64,000 nt of DNA, from positions 59,007-123,006 of the forward strand of contig DIRJ01000038.1 of NCBI GenBank assembly GCA_002427505.1, given 5' to 3'. The stretch comes from Mageeibacillus sp. UBA5439. Its GTDB lineage: Bacteria; Bacillota; Clostridia; Saccharofermentanales; DTU023. Positions 42,465 to 51,231 of the stretch are shown here, piece by piece. The position numbers and the translations under genes are program-made. How positions within the stretch are numbered: position 1 is the stretch's first letter; each line of letters opens with the position of its first letter. Under the pieces are notes generated by a model that worked only from the letters and a program-made list of their open reading frames with translations, did not search any database and had not been told where the DNA came from.

Positions 42465-43394
42465 CTAATAGCGTCCCAAAATCTCCAGAAAACAGTCGAG
42501 AAAACGCTTGTGATCAATTCCCAGCACCACATCAACCGTGCGGTCCTCGAATTTATAATCGCTGTAGACATCTGAAACCGTCTTGCCGCGCGTCAATTTG
42601 CCCTTTGTTTCAATTTTAACACCGGCCCGCTCAGACCTGAAAAGATCGGGATATATTAGATAAAGAAAGGTGCAGGGATCGTGCATAGCAACAGAATCAA
42701 GATTATAGAGTTTTTTGGCCCAAGTCAGAGTCTGACGCATAGAAGCGGCCATAAAAGCGCCCTGTTCATTGACAGCATTAATCCTGTCAATAGCAGGCTC
42801 ATCCAGATAGGCCTGCATAGTCACATCCAGACCCAGCATGGAGATGTCAAGCCCGGCGCTGAACACAATATCCGCAGCTTCGGGATCAAAATAGATATTG
42901 AACTCAGCAACAGGAGTCGTATTTCCATAAGAAACAGCCCCGCCCATCAGGACTACACGCCTGATTTTTTCCTTCAAATCTTTATATTTCAGCAAAGCTA
43001 AGGCCAGATTGGTCAGTGGCCCGATCATGACCACAATAAGCTCGCCGTCTTCTGCGCAGGCCGCCCGGTAAATAGCATCCCAGGCCGGCAGTTCTTCATG
43101 TCCGGCCGTCGAAACAGGCAGGGTCTGGCCCCCTAGACCATTCTTGCCGTGGATCTCTCGTGCGAAATGCGGTTCAGCCAGCAGGGGCCGGTCCGCCCCC
43201 TTATGCACCGGCACATCAAGGCCGGTATAGGCCAGCAGATTGCGGGCATTCTCATAGGTGTGGACAAGCTCCACATTCCCTGCGCAGGCGGAAACACCCA
43301 CAAGCTCAATTTCCGGCATTTTTGCCGCCAAAATAATCGCAGCTGCGTCATCTACTCCGGGATCAGCGTCAAGCCATACTTTCATTGCTGTCAT
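42465..43394 (-). CDS. Inosine/uridine-preferring nucleoside hydrolase
   Basis: 309 residues. Calcium-binding N-terminal motif WLDADPGVDDAAAI (~7-20), the middle VVMIGPLTNLALAL (~121-134), VVLMGGAVSYGNTTPVAEFN (~147-166), and the late metal Asp in AMHDPCTFLYL (~236-246). It splits the glycosidic bond of ribonucleosides to ribose and base. It overlaps the second nucleoside hydrolase by 4 nt (ATGA). Substrate preference cannot be read from sequence. Confidence 0.92.
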   Translation of the reverse strand: MTAMKVWLDADPGVDDAAAIILAAKMPEIELVGVSACAGNVELVHTYENARNLLAYTGLDVPVHKGADRPLLAEPHFAREIHGKNGLGGQTLPVSTAGHEELPAWDAIYRAACAEDGELIVVMIGPLTNLALALLKYKDLKEKIRRVVLMGGAVSYGNTTPVAEFNIYFDPEAADIVFSAGLDISMLGLDVTMQAYLDEPAIDRINAVNEQGAFMAASMRQTLTWAKKLYNLDSVAMHDPCTFLYLIYPDLFRSERAGVKIETKGKLTRGKTVSDVYSDYKFEDRTVDVVLGIDHKRFLDCFLEILGRY

Positions 43395-44338
43395 TCTCTC
43401 ACCTCCCCGTAAGATTCCAGCGACTCACAGAGCAGGTCAATAAACTTGTCACGGTCGATGCCCATCACTACATTCATGTTAGGCTCCTGCCCCCAGACGC
43501 CATAAGGGTCAGCTACTGTAGCAGCGCGGCAATAGTCTGCGGACAGCTCAACATCCACAAAACAGGGTCTCATGGTCAGAATTTCTGGATTTGTTAAAGC
43601 GATAACTGCCACAGCATCATGAACCGGTGCCCCGCTGTAGCCTTTTGCCTTATGAAAAAGATAGAAGAAATCAAGCCACTCGGCTACAATTCGCGCGACC
43701 GGGTTATCAATCTTGCGCATGCGCTCTATATCAGCAGGTTTTACCAGAGCCTGTTCCGTTACATCCAGACCACACATGGTCAGTGGCAGTCCGGAATGAA
43801 AAACGACATATGCCGCTTCCGGGTCGACCAGGATATTAAACTCCGCAGCCGGCGTCCAATTGCCATAGGCAGCTCCGCCGCCCATGAAACAGATATGCGC
43901 AATTTTTTCTTTCAGCTCAGGATGAGTCAGCAAAAGCAGGGCCACATTGGTCAGAGGTCCTGTCGGCACTATAGTGACCGGTTCTTCCGCTTCCCGCAGT
44001 ATCTTTGCCATCAGGTCAAGAGCACTCAGTTCCTGCAGTTCAATCGCAGGAGCGGGTAAATCAGGTCCATCCAGACCTGACTCGCCATGAACAGATGGTG
44101 CAGCAATATGTTCAGTAAACAAAGGCTTGACTGCACCCCGGGCGATCGCCACATCTTTGCCCAGTAAAGTCCAGATCTTTCTGCTGTTCAAAGTTGTCTT
44201 GTCCAGAGAAACATTACCAGCCACTGTGCTAACGGCAAGAATGTCCAGTTGGGGCGACGACGCCGCCAAAGTCCAGGCAATGGCGTCGTCGTGGCCGGGG
44301 TCACCGTCCAAAAAGACGGGGATCTTTTTCATCTTCAT
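43391..44338 (-). CDS. Nucleoside hydrolase (second paralogue)
   Basis: 315 residues with FLDGDPGHDDAIAW (~9-22), IVPTGPLTNVALLL (~122-135), ICFMGGGAAYGNWTPAAEFN (~148-167) and the late PVHDAVAVIAL (~242-252), all typical of the family. It is a diverged tandem paralogue of the 42465-43394 enzyme, suggesting different base or sugar preference. It is the last but one gene of the uptake operon and lies 2 nt after the second permease gene. Confidence 0.92.
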   Translation of the reverse strand: MKMKKIPVFLDGDPGHDDAIAWTLAASSPQLDILAVSTVAGNVSLDKTTLNSRKIWTLLGKDVAIARGAVKPLFTEHIAAPSVHGESGLDGPDLPAPAIELQELSALDLMAKILREAEEPVTIVPTGPLTNVALLLLTHPELKEKIAHICFMGGGAAYGNWTPAAEFNILVDPEAAYVVFHSGLPLTMCGLDVTEQALVKPADIERMRKIDNPVARIVAEWLDFFYLFHKAKGYSGAPVHDAVAVIALTNPEILTMRPCFVDVELSADYCRAATVADPYGVWGQEPNMNVVMGIDRDKFIDLLCESLESYGEVRE

Positions 44339-44340
44339 CT

Positions 44341-45297
44341 TTACTCCCCGTCAGAAGTACTGATCTGTCTGCGACGTTTGTCTGCTTTACGCTTGGAACT
44401 CCAGACAAAGACAACCAGACCGATTATAGTAACCAGATATGGAATCGCTGCCACCAGGAAAGATGATACCCCCTGAATACCGGATACGCGTGTTTCCAGC
44501 GCTTGTGCGAAACCGAATATTAATGAGCTGAGCATGGCACCCACCGGCTGCCCGCGGCCCATAGCCTCTGCAGCCAATGCGATAAAGCCGCGTCCTGCGA
44601 TCATGCCCACATTCCAGCTTTGCGAATAATACATGGACATAAAGGCACCGCCAAGTCCGGCTAAGGCCCCCGACATAATGAGGGCTATATACTGGACACG
44701 CTTAACGGATATACCAACAGAACGGGCTGCATTGCTGTTTTCACCTACAGCACGGATATTCAGACCTGTAGATGTACGATTCAGCATGAAGCGCACAACA
44801 AAAACCAGAATAAAGGCCAGGTAAGTCAACACCGCATGACCGGATAGTATGGAACCAAGCACCGGAATATCCTTCAGCAAAGGAATTTTTACCGTGGGAA
44901 TGAGAATATTGGACGAACTCAGTGAGCTGGTATTGCCACGCAAGCCGGTAAACATGTAGAGTAAAAAGATCGTGCCGCCGCCGCCCAGCATATTAATCGC
45001 AATACCGGTCAGAATAATATCTGTGCGCAGGCGTAAGGCAAAAAAGCCCATCATCAGGCCTAAGACCATGCCGACAAGAACCGCTCCTAAAACGCCCACA
45101 AGCCAGCTTTGTGTCCAGTAGCTGATCAGGGTACCAAAGAGAGCTGCTATACTCATCATTCCGTCAAGGCCGATATTCGTCACGCCTGCTTTTTCGGCAA
45201 TGATAGCTCCCAGTGCTGCAAAGAGGATGGGCGCTGTAATTCTAAAAATAGCAAAGACAAATTCCGCGTTAAATACTGTACTCCAAAATCCAGACAT
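44341..45297 (-). CDS. Nucleoside ABC transporter permease (NupQ-like)
   Basis: 318 residues, about ten membrane segments, of the BPD_transp_2 group (YufQ/NupQ; RbsC-like). Conserved EKAGVTNIGLDGMMSIAALF (~31-50, the coupling-helix region) and RAVGENSNAARSVGISVKRV (~179-198). It pairs with the larger permease, whose stop is adjacent to its ATG (45297/45298). Together with the ATPase and BMP lipoprotein it imports nucleosides, inferred from the nucleoside hydrolase neighbours. Confidence 0.9.
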   Translation of the reverse strand: MSGFWSTVFNAEFVFAIFRITAPILFAALGAIIAEKAGVTNIGLDGMMSIAALFGTLISYWTQSWLVGVLGAVLVGMVLGLMMGFFALRLRTDIILTGIAINMLGGGGTIFLLYMFTGLRGNTSSLSSSNILIPTVKIPLLKDIPVLGSILSGHAVLTYLAFILVFVVRFMLNRTSTGLNIRAVGENSNAARSVGISVKRVQYIALIMSGALAGLGGAFMSMYYSQSWNVGMIAGRGFIALAAEAMGRGQPVGAMLSSLIFGFAQALETRVSGIQGVSSFLVAAIPYLVTIIGLVVFVWSSKRKADKRRRQISTSDGE

Positions 45298-46425
45298 TTA
45301 TTTGCCCTCCTGCACAGTTTTAGCTTCCATTGCAGCTAACTCATCCTGGGCGTTTTTAACCACCAGTTTTTGACGTGCACCTGAGAGGAATTGTTCGGCG
45401 GCAAAGAAGAGAAAGATCGCTGCCTGAATAATCGCTATCATTTCTGACGGCACATCGCTGTGTGTTGACATCAGTTGGCAGCCTCGGTCCAGATAGGCCA
45501 GGAAGAAGGCTGCGAACGGCACAAAGGCCGGGTTATTTCGGGCCAGAATAGCTATGGTGATTCCGGTCCAGCCATATCCCGGCAGCTCTTTCCAGAGGAA
45601 GGTGTTATAACGTCCCAGAACTTCAATGGCACCGCCCATGCCCGAAAGCAAACCGCCGATAAACTGCGCTAAAATCAGAGTTGAAGCCACGTTCATGCCG
45701 GAATATTTGGCAAAATTGGGGTTTACGCCAATCATGCGGACCTGATAACCCCAACGCGTGCGATACATGAAAATCGCAGTTATCACAACAAAAACCAAGG
45801 CTATCAGGAAACCATAAGTCAGGCGGGAGCCGCCAGTTACCAGCTGAGGAATTTTTGCAGTTTCAATAAAGGGAAAGCTTTGGGTTGATCCCTTGGAGCG
45901 GTCCGCGAAGACGTTATTCAGATAATGCATGATGATATACATGACAACATAGTTGAACATCAGGGATGACACCATCTCGCTGGCGCCGACTTTGACACGC
46001 AAGAGCGCGGGAATCAAAGTTACCAGCCCACCAACCAGTGTACCGACCAGGACAGCAACCACAGGGTGCACACCGGCCGGCATCGGTACATAAATAGCAA
46101 TCAGAGATGCAACAAAGCCACCGGCCATTACTGCGCCCTCACCACCCAGATTAAACATATCGGCGGAGAACATGACACAAACACCAAGGCCGGTGAACAT
46201 GGTCGGGATCATCAGGGCTAAGATCTGATAGAGGGACTGCACGTTGAAAGCAGCACTTTCACCGCGGAAATTCACCAAAGGTGCAATCAATAATTGTTTC
46301 AGGGCTTCAAAAGGTTCATCTGAGGCCAGAAATATAAATATAGCCGCCACGGCCAGGGCAAGTATAATAGCTGCGAGACCACGCAGTATATTAAATACGA
46401 CCATTCTGCGTTTATACATATGCAA
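45298..46425 (-). CDS. Nucleoside ABC transporter permease (NupP-like)
   Basis: 375 residues with ~9-10 membrane segments; larger permease of a BMP-type ABC importer (YufP/NupP group). FSADMFNLGGEGAVMAGG (~85-102) and RVKVGASEMVSSLMFNYVVM (~143-162) are typical. Its start overlaps the ATPase gene by 14 nt and its stop touches the start of the second permease, so all are translated from one transcript. Confidence 0.9.
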   Translation of the reverse strand: MHMYKRRMVVFNILRGLAAIILALAVAAIFIFLASDEPFEALKQLLIAPLVNFRGESAAFNVQSLYQILALMIPTMFTGLGVCVMFSADMFNLGGEGAVMAGGFVASLIAIYVPMPAGVHPVVAVLVGTLVGGLVTLIPALLRVKVGASEMVSSLMFNYVVMYIIMHYLNNVFADRSKGSTQSFPFIETAKIPQLVTGGSRLTYGFLIALVFVVITAIFMYRTRWGYQVRMIGVNPNFAKYSGMNVASTLILAQFIGGLLSGMGGAIEVLGRYNTFLWKELPGYGWTGITIAILARNNPAFVPFAAFFLAYLDRGCQLMSTHSDVPSEMIAIIQAAIFLFFAAEQFLSGARQKLVVKNAQDELAAMEAKTVQEGK

Positions 46426-47992
46426 GCTCCTCCAGCTCTTTCTTTTCCTGTCTTCTCAGGCCCAGCATGTACTCACCCATCACTTCGTCTGTCAGAGTAC
46501 TGGTATCGTCAAAGCTGGCCACTATTTCACCGCCGTAGAAGATCAGAAGGCGATCTGACATTTCCATGACTTCACTCAGATCTGCTGAAACCAGAAGCAC
46601 AGCAGCACCTTCACGGCTCAGGTCAAGCAGTCGCTTCCTGATAAACTCCGTCGCCCCGACATCAATTCCCCGTGTCGGCTGGTCAGCAATGATCAGATGC
46701 GGACGGCTGGAAAATTCGCGCGCAACCACCACTTTCTGGATATTTCCACCCGAAAGCATGTCTACCTGCTGCGACTGATTTTTTGCTACAATCCTGTATT
46801 CCTTAATCAGTTGTTCAGTATCTTTCTGTATTTTCTTAGCCCGGAAAAAGGGCCCGACATTATATTCCTTATTTGCGTAACGGTCCGCCAGGATATTGTC
46901 AGTAATGCTGCCTGAAGCTGCTATACCATAAAGCATGCGGTCTTCCGGAATCAGGGACACACCCATTTCACGGATGACCCGCTGGCTTTTGCCCAATATG
47001 CTTGCATTATTAACCTTAACTTCACCGGTATGCGCATTGCGCAGGCCAAAGAGAATATCGACAAGTTCTTTTTGTCCATTACCCTCAACGCCGGCGATAC
47101 CGACAATTTCTCCGGCTCGCACGTCAAAGGAAACATTATCAAGCATCAGCTTGTTCCACTCATTGGTGTAGCTGACGTTTTCCACAGAAAGAACCACTTC
47201 CCGCGGGTCGGCTTCATCTTTTTCCAGCTCTAAAAGAACATCACGTCCCACCATGAGACGGGAAATCTCCTGTTCAGTGATAGCGGCTGTATTGTGCACA
47301 CCCATGAAGCGGCCGCCCCGCATGATCGTCATGCGGTCTGTGAGTTCTTTTATTTCATTCAAACGGTGGGAAATAAAGATGATGGTAAAACCATCATCGC
47401 GCAGATTCCGCAGCTGCTGGAAAAGTTCTACCGTTTCATTTGAGGTCAACACAGCGGTAGGTTCATCCAGAATCAATATTTCAGCGCCCCTGAGCAGAGC
47501 CTTCAAAATCTCAATTTTCTGTTTCATGCCGACCGGAATGTCCATGACGCGTTTCTCCGCGTCGATCTTAAAGTTGTAGCGTTCAGCTATCTCCGTCGTC
47601 ATCCTGACAGCTGCCTGGTAATCAATGGCTATACCTTTTTTGGGCGGCATGCCCAAAACCATATTTTCCGCAACAGTCAGGCTTGGCACCAGCATCAGGT
47701 GTTGGTGAACCATGCCGATTCCATGCTCAATCGCCTGGGCCGGAGATGCCAGCTGCACCTCTTTCCCATTAAGCAGGATTTCACCTGCTGTGGGCTGTTC
47801 CATGCCAAAAAGCATCTTGACCAGCGTTGATTTGCCGGCCCCGTTTTCACCTATCAAGGCATGGATTTCGCCCTTGCGAACCGAAAAATTAACATTTTGA
47901 TTTGCTGCGATTCCGTTGGGATATACCTTGGAAATATTCCTCATGTCAACTGCGAGTTCAATATTCTGAGCCGTATCGTTAGCAGCTCCCAT
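46412..47992 (-). CDS. Nucleoside ABC transporter ATP-binding protein (NupO-like)
   Basis: 526 residues from the ATG at 47990-47992 (GGAGG 8 nt before); a GTG 15 nt upstream is less likely as it is part of that site. Two fused ABC ATPase domains as in sugar/nucleoside importers: first Walker A GENGAGKST (~47), Walker B LILDEPTAVLT; second signature LSGGNIQKVVVAREF and Walker B LIIADQPTRGIDVGA. The second Walker A (GVEGNGQKE) lacks the Lys-Ser/Thr of a full site, as is normal in this family. Energises nucleoside import. Confidence 0.93.
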   Translation of the reverse strand: MGAANDTAQNIELAVDMRNISKVYPNGIAANQNVNFSVRKGEIHALIGENGAGKSTLVKMLFGMEQPTAGEILLNGKEVQLASPAQAIEHGIGMVHQHLMLVPSLTVAENMVLGMPPKKGIAIDYQAAVRMTTEIAERYNFKIDAEKRVMDIPVGMKQKIEILKALLRGAEILILDEPTAVLTSNETVELFQQLRNLRDDGFTIIFISHRLNEIKELTDRMTIMRGGRFMGVHNTAAITEQEISRLMVGRDVLLELEKDEADPREVVLSVENVSYTNEWNKLMLDNVSFDVRAGEIVGIAGVEGNGQKELVDILFGLRNAHTGEVKVNNASILGKSQRVIREMGVSLIPEDRMLYGIAASGSITDNILADRYANKEYNVGPFFRAKKIQKDTEQLIKEYRIVAKNQSQQVDMLSGGNIQKVVVAREFSSRPHLIIADQPTRGIDVGATEFIRKRLLDLSREGAAVLLVSADLSEVMEMSDRLLIFYGGEIVASFDDTSTLTDEVMGEYMLGLRRQEKKELEELAYV

Positions 47993-48030
47993 CGGCTTTT
48001 CCTCCACTTCTTCGTCTCCTATTGAAGAAT

Positions 48031-48059
48031 AGCGGATGACCGTAAGACGATCATCCGCT
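48031..48059 (-). other. Intercistronic hairpin between the BMP gene and the ATPase gene
   Basis: AGCGGATGA (48031-48039) pairs with TCATCCGCT (48051-48059) across an 11-nt loop in the 106-nt gap between bmp and the ATPase gene. No U-tract follows, so it more likely protects the bmp message or causes partial termination, giving more binding protein than transporter. Confidence 0.6.
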
Positions 48060-48098
48060 TATTCAATTTTCCACTAAAATTAGTACTCGCTTAAGAGC

Positions 48099-49289
48099 TT
48101 ATGGCTGCAGTGAATCTCTCAGGCTTTCAGCTGCTCCTTCTGTATCGCCGATAGCAGTAGGAACTTCGATGCTGCCATCGACAATGCCAGCTGTAGCTTC
48201 GTCAACCAGTGCCTTGATTTCGTCAGTTGCATAGGTAGCGAAGTTTTTGTCAGTTACGATGCCGACTCCACCTTCGGGGATACCGAGGAGAATGTTTTCA
48301 CCGTAATGCTCACGGCCTGCATCCAGTTCGTCAAAGAACCAGACGATTGAATTACCGATATTTTTCAGTCCGCTGGTCAGTGTGATTGCCGCCAGTTCCT
48401 TGGACAAGGTCAGCTCCTGGTCAGAGTCAACGCCGATGAACCAGGCTTTGCCGGTTTCCAGGGCAGCTTCTGCTGCACCGTTACCTGAGTTTCCGGCTAC
48501 ACCCCAGATGATGTCGCAGTTATTGTCGTTAATCATGGAAAGGGCTAATTCTTTAGCTCTGGCCGGATCAACATAGCTGTTGACATAACGTGTATCAACC
48601 TTAATGTCTTCGTTGGCATACTGGGCACCCAAGAGGAAGCCGTACAGGAAGTCGTTGATTACGGGGCTGTCAATGCCGCCGACAAAACCTACGACTGAAT
48701 CGCCATTGATGTTTTCCAGATCGGTCTCCAGGGTCATAGCACCTGCAAAGACACCTACCAGATAACCCATGTCGTTTTGTTTGTAGTTGATATTGATGAT
48801 GTTGTCGCCATCACCTTCTGAGTCGTAAATCAAATACTTTTGATCAGGATATTCAGCTGCTACTTCGTTCAGATATTCAGGCATCTGATAAGTTCCGCAG
48901 ACAATCAGGTCATACTCACCTGATTCGGAAACTTCATAAAGAGTGCTGAGCCATTTAGGCTGATCTTCGTCATCACCACCCATTTCGATGGTGCGATAGG
49001 TAATACGTCCAGCTGCTGCTAATTCGGCCAATCCGGCTTCTGCTGAGTCAAAGAATGATCTGTCTCCCAGAGTACCGTTAACCAGATTGACAACGTTATA
49101 AACTTTTCCTGCCGGTTCGGTCGGTTCTTCACCGCCCGGTTCGGTCGGATCTTCGCCGGCCGGTTCGCTGGCATCAGGAGCTTGTGTTGTTGACGGGTTT
49201 GTAGGCTCTGCCGGCGTTGAAGGTGCACAAGACGCCACCATGGCCACAACCATAATCAGGCTTAGCAAAGTCATTAGAAATTTTTTCAT
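48099..49289 (-). CDS. BMP-family nucleoside-binding lipoprotein
   Basis: 396 residues. Lipoprotein signal ending VAMVASC (Cys ~21), a Pro/Glu-rich linker with tandem 'GEEPTEP' units (~43-63), then the Bmp/PnrA domain: NLVNGTLGDRSFFDSAEAGL (~70-89), FVGGIDSPVINDFLYGFLLG, DIIWGVAGNSGNGAAEAAL and FIGVDSDQELTL. Proteins of this group bind purine nucleosides outside the cell. First gene of the operon, with a good promoter upstream and a hairpin downstream. Confidence 0.92.
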   Translation of the reverse strand: MKKFLMTLLSLIMVVAMVASCAPSTPAEPTNPSTTQAPDASEPAGEDPTEPGGEEPTEPAGKVYNVVNLVNGTLGDRSFFDSAEAGLAELAAAGRITYRTIEMGGDDEDQPKWLSTLYEVSESGEYDLIVCGTYQMPEYLNEVAAEYPDQKYLIYDSEGDGDNIININYKQNDMGYLVGVFAGAMTLETDLENINGDSVVGFVGGIDSPVINDFLYGFLLGAQYANEDIKVDTRYVNSYVDPARAKELALSMINDNNCDIIWGVAGNSGNGAAEAALETGKAWFIGVDSDQELTLSKELAAITLTSGLKNIGNSIVWFFDELDAGREHYGENILLGIPEGGVGIVTDKNFATYATDEIKALVDEATAGIVDGSIEVPTAIGDTEGAAESLRDSLQP

Positions 49290-49348
49290 TTTTTCCTCCC
49301 TTGAAATTGCATCAAAGTATTTTTATCTTGCAATTTACATTATATCTA

Positions 49349-49376
49349 AGTATAAACATCTAAGTTTCCTTGTCAA
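49349..49376 (-). promoter_or_regulatory. Promoter of the nucleoside transporter operon
   Basis: On the minus strand TTGACA (49371-49376) and TATACT (49349-49354) are 16 nt apart, 60 nt before the BMP start codon. A TATAAT lies further down but is too far from the -35 to belong to it. Confidence 0.75.
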
Positions 49377-49474
49377 TTCCATAAAATTGACCAATACTCC
49401 AGGCAAAGCATGTGGCACAATGTAGAATATTACAATCAATAAAATACAAAATAGAAAGTTTAAAAGCGATATAA

Positions 49475-50068
49475 ATGGAAAAGTTATTATATATAGACTC
49501 CTGTATCCGCAGGGAAGCATCCCGTAGCAGACAAGCAGCTGATTATCTGATGAAAAAAATGGAAGCAAGCGGAAAATATGAAATTGAAACCCTCTGCCTG
49601 ATGGACGAGCCGCTGCATTATCTTGGCGGAGATTTTTTCCTGCAGCGGGAGCGGCTGCTGGCTGAAGGCCGGCGCGACCACCGACGTTTTGATTACGCGC
49701 ATCAGTTTGCCCGGGCGGATGTAATTGTGATTGCAGCGCCTTTCTGGGATCTGGGCTTTCCGGCCCTGTTAAAAACTTACATTGAAAATATCTCTGTGGA
49801 CGGCATTACTTTTTACGCTGATACCGAAGGATGTCACGGCATGTCACAGGGACGTCAGCTGATCTTCGTCACTACCCGCGGCGGTTATTATGAAAATACA
49901 CCCCTGGAAATGGGCTCCCTTTACATGGAAGCCCTCTCAGTATTTTTCGGCATTGATCAATACAAATGCTTCTTCGCCGAAGGTCTCGATATTGAAGGCA
50001 GTGATCAGAAAATGCTGATGCAGAATCTATTCGACCAAATAGATGAGTTTGCAGCTGACTGGACTTAG
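49475..50068 (+). CDS. Flavodoxin-fold NAD(P)H oxidoreductase (AzoR/NQO-like)
   Basis: 197 residues of the Flavodoxin_2 fold: an N-terminal FMN-phosphate loop region YIDSCIRREASRSRQAADYL (~6-25), FARADVIVIAAPFWDLGFPA (~82-101) and FVTTRGGYYEN (~129-139). Such FMN enzymes reduce quinones, azo dyes or other electrophiles with NAD(P)H. The ribosome site before the ATG is weak. It diverges from the nucleoside transport operon. Electron acceptor unknown. Confidence 0.8.
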   Translation: MEKLLYIDSCIRREASRSRQAADYLMKKMEASGKYEIETLCLMDEPLHYLGGDFFLQRERLLAEGRRDHRRFDYAHQFARADVIVIAAPFWDLGFPALLKTYIENISVDGITFYADTEGCHGMSQGRQLIFVTTRGGYYENTPLEMGSLYMEALSVFFGIDQYKCFFAEGLDIEGSDQKMLMQNLFDQIDEFAADWT

Positions 50069-50111
50069 TGCATATAAACGTGCCTGGCACCAATCCATGC
50101 ACACGGGATAA

Positions 50112-50405
50112 CTATTTGTGCTGAAGCCGGTCTTTTCCTCCGGCTGCTTGCTTCTGTGCAGAGCCTTTGATCAGCTCCAGTTTCTGAGACCGACTGAGTT
50201 TCTTAATGGCAATCTCCCGGCTCAAGGCTTCCTCTTTGGTCGCATATTCTTCCAGGTGGCGCAACTCAACCGGATGTCTGCTGCGGGTATACTTGCAGCC
50301 GATTCCGGAATTATGTTCTTCCAGGCGTCTCTTAATATCAGTGGTCCAGCCGGTATAAAGTGTTCCGTCTTTGCATTCCAGAATATAAACGTAGTTCACA
50401 GGCAT
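50112..50405 (-). CDS. GIY-YIG domain protein (YhbQ-like)
   Basis: 97 residues from the ATG at 50403-50405, which overlaps the TGA of the gene before it (TGATG). A larger reading frame upstream would run into that gene. A single GIY-YIG nuclease domain: YVYILECKDGTLYTGWTTDI (~5-24; the motif reads YVYI...YTG), RRLEEHNSG and HPVELRHLEEYATKEEALSR (with the conserved Glu). It could be a small DNA repair nuclease; physiological role of these single-domain proteins is unclear. Confidence 0.88.
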   Translation of the reverse strand: MPVNYVYILECKDGTLYTGWTTDIKRRLEEHNSGIGCKYTRSRHPVELRHLEEYATKEEALSREIAIKKLSRSQKLELIKGSAQKQAAGGKDRLQHK

Positions 50406-51127
50406 CAGTCCCGGTCTGCTTTCCCGGTCTCCTTCAGACCGTCCTGGAATCCCTGATGCAAATGCTGGCCATCGCAAAAAGGCATGTTTTTTGACTGCCC
50501 ACAGCGGCACAGGGCCATCCTGTTCCGAACTTCATAGCTGTCCCCATCGGCTGAAAACAGAGGCACATATCCTTTGACCGCGATGGGACCGCTCACATCT
50601 TTTTCCGGATCCTGCAGGATTTCAACTGCAGGATCGTAATCTGGTTCGATCACCTTTCCCTCGTCATCCGTTAGAACCAGACGACCCGAAGGACACTGGC
50701 AGGCAGCTTTGATTGCCTCTTCCTTCAAATCTTCACTCTCATCTGTCAGCTCAACTAATTCCCAGGCATCACCGGCTTCCCGGTGGCAGAACCTGGCATA
50801 AGCACAGCGGCCGTCATCATATAATTCCATGTCCGGTCCCAGAATTCTCTGCTTAACCCGATCGATATAGTTATCCTTTGACGCAATTTCAGTACCGTTA
50901 AAAGCTGTCTGAACATGCCTGCCATTACAAAACGGCGGATTCTTCGACTGCCCACAGCGGCACAGTGCATAAGTGTCAGACTGCGGCAGTTCCTGTCCAT
51001 CCTCATAGACATAGCTTTTCTCACCGTGCGGTGTGATGATCTTTTCCGACAAGGGCACCTTACCGGTGACAATATATGGACCATCCCTAACAATTCTGAT
51101 CTGCGGATCCTGCTTATCTGGGCTCAC
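50405..51127 (-). CDS. Tandem CDGSH iron-sulfur protein with a central ferredoxin-like region
   Basis: 240 residues with two CDGSH-type 2Fe-2S modules: CRCGQSKNPPFCNGRH (~57-72) and CRCGQSKNMPFCDGQH (~211-226), each with the 3 Cys/1 His ligand set. Between them a region with CAYARFCHREAGDAW (~106-120) and AACQCPSGRL (~141-150) resembles the divergent monocluster ferredoxin (Fer4_19) domain. Thus up to three clusters in one soluble protein. The function is likely electron or cluster transfer; no partner oxidoreductase adjoins it, only the translationally coupled GIY-YIG gene. Confidence 0.85.
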   Translation of the reverse strand: MSPDKQDPQIRIVRDGPYIVTGKVPLSEKIITPHGEKSYVYEDGQELPQSDTYALCRCGQSKNPPFCNGRHVQTAFNGTEIASKDNYIDRVKQRILGPDMELYDDGRCAYARFCHREAGDAWELVELTDESEDLKEEAIKAACQCPSGRLVLTDDEGKVIEPDYDPAVEILQDPEKDVSGPIAVKGYVPLFSADGDSYEVRNRMALCRCGQSKNMPFCDGQHLHQGFQDGLKETGKADRD

Positions 51128-51231
51128 TTAATAACCTCGGAAATCATTCTTTTATTAAAGTCACAATTTATACCATATTAACAGACAGACCACAGCTGCT
51201 TATATATTTTTAGAAAACTTGTAAATAAAAC

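Noticed and set aside
49321..49345. TATAAT near the BMP gene as the -10 element
   Set aside because: It is 26 nt from the TTGACA; TATACT 16 nt away fits better.
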